Assembly (NCBI GenBank): GCA_903911145.1
Contig: CAIWCD010000013.1
Span: 124,001 to 188,000 of the forward strand
Length of the DNA: 64,000 bases
From: an uncultured delta proteobacterium
GTDB taxonomy: Bacteria; Myxococcota; Myxococcia; Myxococcales; 40CM-4-68-19
Reading direction: 5' to 3'
Shown here: piece after piece, positions 36,491 to 42,990 of the stretch
Layout: the number at the start of each line of letters is the position of its first letter
Numbering within the stretch: the first letter of the stretch is position 1
Notes under the pieces: model-generated
The model's database searches: none
Seen by the model: the letters and a program-made list of their open reading frames with translations, nothing else
What the model was told of the DNA's origin: nothing
Translations under genes and position numbers: made by a program

Positions 36491-36784
36491 ATGATCTGCT
36501 GCCACGCCTGCGGTGCCGAACTCGATCTGGGAGTCGCCAAGGTGGCTGGGCGGCAGGACAGCTGCCCAGGTTGCCGCGCGCCGCTGCACGCTTGCCGCAA
36601 CTGCCACGCCTATGAAGAGACAGCTCGCCACGGGTGCCGCGAGCCGCAGGCAGAGCCGCCGCACGACAAGGACGCGCCGAACTTCTGCGAGCTGTTCGTC
36701 TTCCGCAAAGGAGCCGCGACACCGCGCGAGGCCGATCCTCGAGCCGAAGCGATGGCCCGGCTCGAGGCGCTCTTCAAGAAATAG
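36491..36784 (+). CDS. Small Cys-rich zinc-binding protein
   Basis: This 97-residue protein has ten Cys in its first 67 residues: CCHAC, CPGC, CRNC, HGC and a later FC. The spacing suggests two zinc knuckles or ribbons (CxxC pairs around 5-8 and 24-27, then 34-37). Its C-terminus is a charged helix (EADPRAEAMARLEALFKK). An AAAGGA site 8 nt upstream fixes the ATG. It is divergent from the PEGA kinase gene by 189 nt, and the shared region suggests a possible regulatory connection, which is inference. No specific family. Confidence 0.68.
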   Translation: MICCHACGAELDLGVAKVAGRQDSCPGCRAPLHACRNCHAYEETARHGCREPQAEPPHDKDAPNFCELFVFRKGAATPREADPRAEAMARLEALFKK

Positions 36785-36823
36785 CGATCACCCCTCCGCA
36801 GAAGCAGCGAAGGAGAGGACGGA

Positions 36824-38554
36824 TCAGGCGCGGACCTGGCGACGCACCGCGGCCGCGAGGAGCAGCGCGATCGGCAACAGCCAGAGCAGCGTGGAGCTTG
36901 CGTCGCGGCCGCTCGTCGAGCAGCCCGAGCTCGAGCCGCCGGTCGGGATCACCGGGCCAGCGTCTCCGGTGTTCACCGGTCCGCCGTCCGCGACCGGGTC
37001 GGTGCTGGCAACGCAGGATCCAGCGGTGACTCCAGCGGTCGTGCAGACCATCAGCGGCGGGCAGAGAACGTCCGAGCACGGGTTGGTGAACGCAGGCGCG
37101 GTGAAGGTCGCCGTCACGGTGTGATCGGCATTCACGACCACGTTGTTGATCTTGATGCCGCTCGACGTGCCGTCATACCAGTTGGTCGCCGTGTAGCGAT
37201 TTCCCGAGGACAGGATGCCCGCGTTCGCAATCGACTGCAGCGTCGGGCTGCCGGTGCCATAGAGGACCTTGTCGTCGCCCTGTCCCGTGTGCGTGGTGGC
37301 GCCGAGATCTGCCGCGCCGTTGACGACGAGTCCGAAGATACCGCTGCTCTCGACGTTCGCGATGAAGGGGTGCCACGGGTTGCAATCGAGGCAGCTGATG
37401 AGCCGGTTGACGAAGGCGCCTTCCGCAGCAGTTGGACCGACGCTCCAGTCGACGTGATAGACGGCGAGGCCCCAGACAGGGTTGCCGTTGGAGTCGGTGA
37501 CCTGCGAGTCGTAGCCACCGACCGCGCCGCGCACTTCCGCGAGGTAGTACTCTTGGCGGCTGCTGTTCATCATGCCGAGCTTCACCGCGTAGCCGCCGTT
37601 CGCAGCCGGCTGGAGCGTCAGCGTCTCGGTGCCGCTGACGACGTGCTGATCCTGCCAGGCCAGCGCGCGGCGGCTCTCCGGATCAGGCAGGAAGTTCTTC
37701 GCGCCGAAATCCCAGTCGCCCATGCTCGAGAAATGCAGGCCCTGCCAGTTCGGATACTGATCGCCGCTCGAGGGGTGGTCGTAGTTGAGGTCGGTGAGGC
37801 CCAGCAAGCTGCCGAACTGGTGGGTGACGATCGTCTCGAGGTGCTGGGATGAGTCCGGGAAGGTCACCGCGCCGCCGATGGCGACCTGGGCAATCTTGAT
37901 CCCGTTGAGGACGAGCGGACCGCCAGTGCCTCCGTTGAGATCCGAGCCACCGTTCACGTAGCTGATGGGGAAGGACATGCTGACGCCAGGGATATTGAGG
38001 ACGATCATCACGCCATCAATCGTTCCATCTGCCGTCGCGAATTCTCCGTTGATGTCGAACTTCGAGAAGTCGACGCCAGCCGCGTGCGACTTGGCGAAGA
38101 TGTCGCGCACGAAGTTCATGCTCTTGGTGAGCGCCGCGATGTTGCCGCTCGGCAGACCGCAGGCCGAGGCGTTCGAGGTGTCGATCAGCAAGGGCGGGCA
38201 GCCGACGTAGTGGACGAGCGGCGCGATGGTGACGTCGGCGCTGTAGCGGCTGTTCGACGCAACCTTGAGGTACCCGGGAAAGGTGAAATGGACCGCGTCC
38301 ACCGCGGTCGGCGTGAAGAAGTCGTTTAATTGCGTGAGGTCGATCGGCAGGAAGTTTCCGCTCGTGCCGTTGTAGTCGATCTGCACCGGAATCAGCAGCA
38401 CCTTGCTGTGTCCGCGCGGCGGCGACTTGTGGAGCGGAACGTCGATCTTGTTCGCCCAGAGGTCGACGAAGTCGGCCCGAACAGCGCTGGACGTGACGAA
38501 CGCAATCCCGAGGACGAGCGAGGCGATTCGCAGCAGGCGGCGGTTGGGGCTCAT
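36824..38554 (-). CDS. Secreted M6-like metalloprotease homologue, probably inactive, MYXO-CTERM-like tail
   Basis: This 576-residue protein has a signal peptide (RRLLRIASLVLGIAFVTSSAVRA). It resembles the M6/immune-inhibitor-A metalloprotease fold: VLLIPVQIDYNGTSG, a metzincin-like helix VTHQFGSLLGLTDLNYD, and MGDWDFG. In active M6 enzymes the helix reads HExxHxxGLxD; here it is HQFGSLLGLTD (residues 245-255). The catalytic Glu is therefore Gln and the second zinc His is Ser, so proteolysis is unlikely. A Cys-containing stretch (about 500-545) precedes a C-terminal GCSTSG, hydrophobic segment and RRQVRA, matching the MYXO-CTERM sorting layout. AAGGGAAGAAG precedes the ATG. Confidence 0.75.
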   Translation of the reverse strand: MSPNRRLLRIASLVLGIAFVTSSAVRADFVDLWANKIDVPLHKSPPRGHSKVLLIPVQIDYNGTSGNFLPIDLTQLNDFFTPTAVDAVHFTFPGYLKVASNSRYSADVTIAPLVHYVGCPPLLIDTSNASACGLPSGNIAALTKSMNFVRDIFAKSHAAGVDFSKFDINGEFATADGTIDGVMIVLNIPGVSMSFPISYVNGGSDLNGGTGGPLVLNGIKIAQVAIGGAVTFPDSSQHLETIVTHQFGSLLGLTDLNYDHPSSGDQYPNWQGLHFSSMGDWDFGAKNFLPDPESRRALAWQDQHVVSGTETLTLQPAANGGYAVKLGMMNSSRQEYYLAEVRGAVGGYDSQVTDSNGNPVWGLAVYHVDWSVGPTAAEGAFVNRLISCLDCNPWHPFIANVESSGIFGLVVNGAADLGATTHTGQGDDKVLYGTGSPTLQSIANAGILSSGNRYTATNWYDGTSSGIKINNVVVNADHTVTATFTAPAFTNPCSDVLCPPLMVCTTAGVTAGSCVASTDPVADGGPVNTGDAGPVIPTGGSSSGCSTSGRDASSTLLWLLPIALLLAAAVRRQVRA

Positions 38555-38571
38555 GGGCTTCTTCCCTTCAA

Positions 38572-38607
38572 GAATCGTTGCAGGAATCGTTGCAGAAATC
38601 GTTTCAC
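38572..38607. repeat. Three tandem copies of a 12-nt unit upstream of the M6-like gene
   Basis: Two perfect copies of GAATCGTTGCAG (38572-38583, 38584-38595) and a degenerate third (38596-38607) lie 18-54 nt upstream of the minus-strand start at 38554. The 12-nt period and position suit a repeated operator or a leader element. Confidence 0.7.
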
Positions 38608-38622
38608 TCAGATGCTTGGCAC

Positions 38623-38940
38623 TCAAACGGTCGACTGCGCGAGCCACTCCAGATAGCCCGAGTAGCCGCTCTCGACAGGCAGCGCGAGGATCTCGGGAAC
38701 GGCGTACGGATGCAGCTCGAGAATCCGGTTCTTCAGCCGCTCCATCTGCTCCGAGCGGGTCTTGATGATCATCAGGACTTCGTTGTCGTCGTGGAGCTTG
38801 TCCTGCCATCGGTAGATCGAGCGAACCGCTGGAATGATGTTGCAGCAGGCCGCGAGCTTTTCCTCGACGAGCGCACGCGCCAATCCCGCTGCCGCGTCGG
38901 CATTCGGAAGTGTCGTCAGAACCAGCTGCGCGTCGACCAT
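38623..38940 (-). CDS. cutA: Divalent-cation tolerance protein CutA
   Basis: This 105-residue protein is a complete, canonical CutA1: LVLTTLPNADAAAGLARALVEEKLAACCNIIPAVRSIYRWQDKL, then EVLMIIKTRSEQMERLKNRILELHPYAVPEILALPVESGYSGYLEWL. The paired CC, the YxWxxK core and the HPYxVPEI motif are invariant features. CutA forms a trimer related to PII signal proteins and is linked to copper and other divalent-cation tolerance. The ATG at 38940 has AAGGGGAT upstream. It precedes the M6-like gene on the same strand, separated by the 12-nt repeats. Confidence 0.95.
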   Translation of the reverse strand: MVDAQLVLTTLPNADAAAGLARALVEEKLAACCNIIPAVRSIYRWQDKLHDDNEVLMIIKTRSEQMERLKNRILELHPYAVPEILALPVESGYSGYLEWLAQSTV

Positions 38941-39066
38941 CGATCCCCTTCGTTTCTCTCTGACGGGGCGCGATGTAGTGCAGTGCGGCAAAGAAGGCAA
39001 TACCGGTCGGACAATCAACCGAGCGGGCATCTGCTCGAGGGATCGGGCGATGATCCGATGAGGGCC

Positions 39067-40368
39067 CTACCGCTTCGGGAAGATGCCGATCTTCATCGCG
39101 AGGCCTTCCGCCGCGATCTCCACGACGAGGAGCTCCTTGTCGTTCTCCCGCACGAACGCGCGCGCGGACGTGGCACCCATGTCTTCGCTGACGAACGAGA
39201 GGCTGCCCGCCTGCTGCTCGAGCGCGTGCGTCTCTTGCGGCGAGAGGGTCGCCAGATACTTCATCAAGCCGCTCGACGGGCTCGGCGCGCGGCCGGCGTG
39301 CATCTCGGTGATGAGCTTCTTCATGTCGGCCGCCTCGGATTCGTTCGAGGGCGTGATCCACTTGAACGAGCCCTTGCCCTGCTTGACGTAGAGGTCGTGG
39401 ATTCCCTCGTCGAGGCCCGCGACCTTGCTCGGTCCGGCGGCGAAGACGACGAGTGTGCTGCCGGCCCAGACGTCGCTCGAATTCGCGGAGAGCGCCTTGG
39501 CTGCGCTGAAGCGATCGAGCGCGGCGCAGTAGCGGGCTTGCGCGTCGCTCTTGCAATCGAGCACGGCCTTCATCGCGGCGAGCGTCTTGTCGGAAAAGTT
39601 CGTCGCCGAGACGCCCGCGAACGCCGGCGTGCCCTCGCGCGGAGCCGTGAGATCGGAGACGGCAGAGGGCTTCTTCGCAGAGGGATTGGTCGTCGAAACC
39701 ATGAAGCTCGCGAAGGCCATGTGAGCTTGCGCGCGCAGCGCGGCCTGCTCCGATGCGCTGCGAAAGTACGTCGTGAGGTGCAGATCGAACTGCATGCCAT
39801 CCAGACCTGTGCGGGTGGCGAAGAACGCGTCCTGCGGGAAGAGATTCCACTTCTTTCCCTCGGGCCCGTCGAAGGTCATCTCCAGGCCGAACTGATCGCC
39901 GCGCTTTTCGTCGCGGTCGACCATCGTCACTGCACTGTTCGTCACTCGCAGGCCCTTCGACTCCATCCCGTTTCTGATCCGCGAGGCCATCGCGGAGAGG
40001 TAGGCCTCCTGCGAAACATCTTCGCCAGGTCGAGGCCGGTGAAGTTGCATCGTCGCCTGGATGCGGGCCGACTTCGAGAAGGCCCAGAACAGCTCCGAGT
40101 CGTCGCACTGGAACTTCCAGTCGGTCGCCTCTGGGAGCGCAACAACAAACACACCGCGGAATCCGCGCACAAAGAACATGCGGTGGTCATTGCCGACCGG
40201 GATATCGCGCTGTGTTTCGCAAAACTTCATCGCTCCGCTCGGCATCGCCGCATCCGGCATGGCGAGATCGTCTGCCGCCGTTGCCACGACCGCCGTGCTG
40301 TTCGCTGCGCAGCCGAGCGCAAGAGAGGACAGCAGCGCAGCGAAGAGAATCCGAGAGGGCGTTTGCAT
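39067..40368 (-). CDS. Hypothetical lipoprotein
   Basis: This 433-residue protein has a lipoprotein signal (TPSRILFAALLSSLALGCAAN, lipobox LALGC near residue 20). The mature part is alpha/beta, with segments such as MFFVRGFRGVFVVALPEATDWKFQCDDSELFWAF, DQFGLEMTFDGPEGKKWNLFPQDAFFATRTG and AASTLVV-like strands near the middle. It has few Cys and no recognisable enzyme motif. I recognise no family. Transcription probably starts next to the ATG from the TTGACA/G-tract promoter; no Shine-Dalgarno is present. Confidence 0.72.
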   Translation of the reverse strand: MQTPSRILFAALLSSLALGCAANSTAVVATAADDLAMPDAAMPSGAMKFCETQRDIPVGNDHRMFFVRGFRGVFVVALPEATDWKFQCDDSELFWAFSKSARIQATMQLHRPRPGEDVSQEAYLSAMASRIRNGMESKGLRVTNSAVTMVDRDEKRGDQFGLEMTFDGPEGKKWNLFPQDAFFATRTGLDGMQFDLHLTTYFRSASEQAALRAQAHMAFASFMVSTTNPSAKKPSAVSDLTAPREGTPAFAGVSATNFSDKTLAAMKAVLDCKSDAQARYCAALDRFSAAKALSANSSDVWAGSTLVVFAAGPSKVAGLDEGIHDLYVKQGKGSFKWITPSNESEAADMKKLITEMHAGRAPSPSSGLMKYLATLSPQETHALEQQAGSLSFVSEDMGATSARAFVRENDKELLVVEIAAEGLAMKIGIFPKR

Positions 40369-40376
40369 GGCGCGGG

Positions 40377-40406
40377 CGGCTACCCCCCCCCGGCACTTTT
40401 TGTCAA
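40377..40406 (-). promoter_or_regulatory. Candidate leaderless promoter with a G9 tract in its spacer
   Basis: On the minus strand: TTGACA (40406-40401), an 18-nt spacer containing nine consecutive G (40391-40383), then TAGCCG (40382-40377), ending 8 nt before ATG 40368. Confidence 0.45.
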
Positions 40407-40574
40407 GCGAAGCGCCGTGCGCACGAGCGGCAGCGCGCAACCAGCCTGTAGTTCACGAGCGCAGATCGTTCATGTCCGACGGCGTCTGCAGCAGCGCACG
40501 AGGCCGCGCATTGAGCACGATCGCCCAGTGGCGGCCGTTCCCAAGGTCCAAAGCCCAAAGCCAAAGTCCGCTCT

Positions 40575-41090
40575 TCAGCTCTTCTTCAACTTCGACAGCG
40601 CGCTCGCGATCGCGCCCGGCCCCTGCAGGCCCTTGTTCGCCATCCACGAGAGGACTTTCTGTCCGCCCGCGGCGAGCACGCCGAGGTAGCCGCGCATCGT
40701 CAGCTTGAGCAGGCCGCTGTGAAGTTTGACGCGGATCTTCTCGTCTGGGTTGGAGGCGACCATGTGCTGAAAAAAGAGGATGCCGAGATCGCCGACGTCC
40801 GCGTCGGGCCTCGCGCAGAGAGCACGCGTGGCCCCCGGAGCGAGCGTCAATTCGAAGTCGGGATCCTTCGCCTTGCCGGGCACAAGTCGCGGCGAGCCGT
40901 CCTCGACGGTGAAGCGGAAATCGCCGGGCGCGTCGGTGAAGGTGACGCCCACTTCGGCCGCCTTCTTGAGCGACGCGGCGGCGGTGCGGCCTGCGCTGCT
41001 GCTCTTGAAGAAGCGCGCGAGCGCGTCGGGCGAGCTCTCGGTGGGGCTGCTGCTCGGAGGCGTACCGGCGGGCGCGGAGGAGTCGGTCAT
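40575..41090 (-). CDS. SCP2-like sterol/lipid-transfer-domain protein
   Basis: This 171-residue protein has a Ser/Pro-rich N-terminus (about 25 residues), then a domain of the SCP2/alkyl-sulfatase-C type: FRFTVEDGSPRLVPGKAKDPDFELTLAPGATRALCARPDADVGDLGILFFQHMVASNPDEKIRVKLHSGLLKLTMRGYLGVLA. The strand order and the DFELTL...KLHSGLLKL pattern match SCP2, which binds lipids or acyl-CoA. The C-terminus adds a helix (GQKVLSWMANKGLQGPGAIASALSKLKK). No signal peptide. The preferred promoter is at 41129-41101. Confidence 0.78.
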   Translation of the reverse strand: MTDSSAPAGTPPSSSPTESSPDALARFFKSSSAGRTAAASLKKAAEVGVTFTDAPGDFRFTVEDGSPRLVPGKAKDPDFELTLAPGATRALCARPDADVGDLGILFFQHMVASNPDEKIRVKLHSGLLKLTMRGYLGVLAAGGQKVLSWMANKGLQGPGAIASALSKLKKS

Positions 41091-41100
41091 GGAGCGGCCG

Positions 41101-41129
41101 CGAGTAGCAAAACCGCCGCTCGCTGGCAA
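41101..41129 (-). promoter_or_regulatory. Candidate leaderless promoter of the SCP2-like gene
   Basis: On the minus strand: TTGCCA (41129-41124), a 17-nt spacer and TACTCG (41106-41101), ending 10 nt before ATG 41090. No Shine-Dalgarno. Confidence 0.45.
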
Positions 41130-41150
41130 CCGCGGGCTATGCTTCGCTGC

Positions 41151-42914
41151 ATGACTCCGCAGGAAGTGGCCCAGTCGCTTCGCGAGATCGCGCAGCTGTT
41201 GCAGCTCAAGGGCGAGAACACCTTCAAGGTGCGCGCGTACGACAGCGCAGCGGAGACGTTCGAGGCGATGCCGGCCGATCCGAGCGTGGCCGGCGGCCTG
41301 CTCGCGCGGATCAAGACGGGCACGCTGCACGAGTTGCCGTCGATCGGAAAAGCGATTGAGCAGAAGGTCACGGAGCTGGTGACGACGGGCCAGCTTGCCT
41401 ATCTGCATGAGCTGCGAAGCGGCTTCCCGAGCGGGATTCTCGATCTCGTGCGCGTGCCGGGAGTCGGCCCCAAGCGCGTGCTCGCGTTGATTGCCGAGCT
41501 GGACATCGGGTCGCTCGCGGATCTGCGCGCGGCCTGCGAGGCGGGGCGCGTGCGCGGCATCAAGGGGTTTGGCGCGAAGAGTGAAGCGACGATTCTCGAG
41601 GGTGTCACGAAGCTTCAGGAGATGACGGCGCGCCGGCCACTCTGGCAGACGCGACCTGTCGCCGAGGCGCTGCTCGCGCGCATCCAGGCCGCACGGGGCG
41701 TGCACGCGGCGGCGATCGCGGGGAGCATCCGGAGATTTTCCGAGACGACCGGAGATGTCGATCTGGTTGTCGAGCTGCGACCGGGAGCGGATAGCGCGGC
41801 GGCGATGGATGCGCTCGCGACCGCGCCAGACGTGGGCGGGATCATCGGGCGTGGCGAGACGAAGCTGAGCGTGCGTCTGACGAATCCGCGTGGACTGCAG
41901 GTCGATCTGCGCGTCGTCGCGGCAGGAAAATTCGCGACCGCGCTGCATCACTTCACGGGCAGCAAAGCGCACCACATCAAGCTGCGTGGACTCGCACGGC
42001 AGCGGGGTCTCACGCTCTCCGAGTACGCGCTCGCGTCGGTGGAGAGCGGGCGCGCGCTCGAAGTGCACGACGAGGCTGCGCTCTATGCGCATCTCGGCCT
42101 GCCCTTCATCGCGCCAGAGCTGCGTGAAGATCGCGGCGAGATCGAAGCGGCGCAGGCCAATGCGCTGCCGTCGCTGATCACCGAGGAGGCCGTGCTCGGG
42201 CTCGTCCACTGCCACACGACCTGGAGCGACGGAGAGAATTCGATCGAGGAGATGGCGCAGGCGGCGCACGCACTCGGGAAGCGCTACCTGACGATCACCG
42301 ATCACGCCTACGCGAGCGGCGAAGGGCGCGGCCTCACGGTGGAGCGGCTTCGCGCGCAGACCGATGAGATCGCCCGCGTCCAGAGCGGCTTTCCGCACTT
42401 GCGCATCCTGCGTGGCGTCGAGGTCGACATCCTCGAGAGCGGCGAATTGGCGCTGCCCGACGAGGAGCTCGCGGCGCTCGATCTCGTCATCGCCAGCGTG
42501 CACCAGCGCTACCATCTCGATGCGGCGGCGCAGACGGAGCGCATCGCGCGCGCGCTCGCCCATCCGCTCGTCGACATCTGGGGCCACCCGACCGGGCGGC
42601 TGCTCGGAGAGCGTGCGGAGATCGACGTCGACCTCGAGAAACTGCTCACCGTCGCGGCGAGGCACGGCGTCGCGGTCGAGTGCAACGGGACGCCGCGACG
42701 GCTCGATCTCGCGGCTCCCTGGCTGCAGCGGGCGAACGCGCTCGGCTGCCAGATCGCGCTCTCGGTCGATGCGCACGCAGCCGGAGAGTTCGCGAATCTG
42801 CGTTGGGCGGTCGGGAACGCGCGCCGTGGGTGGGTCGACCGAAAGCAGGTGATCAACGCGCTGCCACTCGACGAGATGCTTGCGCGACTCCATGGGTCGC
42901 GAGCGCACAGGTAG
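41151..42914 (+). CDS. polX: DNA polymerase/3'-5' exonuclease PolX (PHP domain)
   Basis: This 587-residue bacterial family-X polymerase is of the Bacillus/Deinococcus type. The N-terminal 8-kDa-like region carries two HhH motifs (TLHELPSIGKAIEQKV and VRVPGVGPKRVLAL). The palm nucleotidyltransferase motif is GSIRRFSETTGDVDLVVEL, with metal-binding Asp in GDVDLVV and QVDLRVV. The C-terminal PHP domain (about 345-587) has metal ligands VHCHTTWSDG, ITDHAYASG and HPTGRLLG, giving 3'-5' exonuclease and AP-repair activity. The start is ATG 41151; an ATG four codons earlier is also possible. TATGCT (41138-41143) lies 7 nt upstream. Confidence 0.93.
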   Translation: MTPQEVAQSLREIAQLLQLKGENTFKVRAYDSAAETFEAMPADPSVAGGLLARIKTGTLHELPSIGKAIEQKVTELVTTGQLAYLHELRSGFPSGILDLVRVPGVGPKRVLALIAELDIGSLADLRAACEAGRVRGIKGFGAKSEATILEGVTKLQEMTARRPLWQTRPVAEALLARIQAARGVHAAAIAGSIRRFSETTGDVDLVVELRPGADSAAAMDALATAPDVGGIIGRGETKLSVRLTNPRGLQVDLRVVAAGKFATALHHFTGSKAHHIKLRGLARQRGLTLSEYALASVESGRALEVHDEAALYAHLGLPFIAPELREDRGEIEAAQANALPSLITEEAVLGLVHCHTTWSDGENSIEEMAQAAHALGKRYLTITDHAYASGEGRGLTVERLRAQTDEIARVQSGFPHLRILRGVEVDILESGELALPDEELAALDLVIASVHQRYHLDAAAQTERIARALAHPLVDIWGHPTGRLLGERAEIDVDLEKLLTVAARHGVAVECNGTPRRLDLAAPWLQRANALGCQIALSVDAHAAGEFANLRWAVGNARRGWVDRKQVINALPLDEMLARLHGSRAHR

Positions 42915-42990
42915 CCCCGCGCTCACGCTCGAACCTTGCCAGTGCGATCCGATCTCTCCTCGCGCGTTCTCTTTGCTACTGTCGCGCGCC

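Noticed and set aside
42936-42982. A full leaderless promoter (with -35) for the IPT/TIG lipoprotein
   Set aside because: The -10 TACTGT is well placed but the nearest TTGCCA is 35 nt away, so only the -10 was kept.
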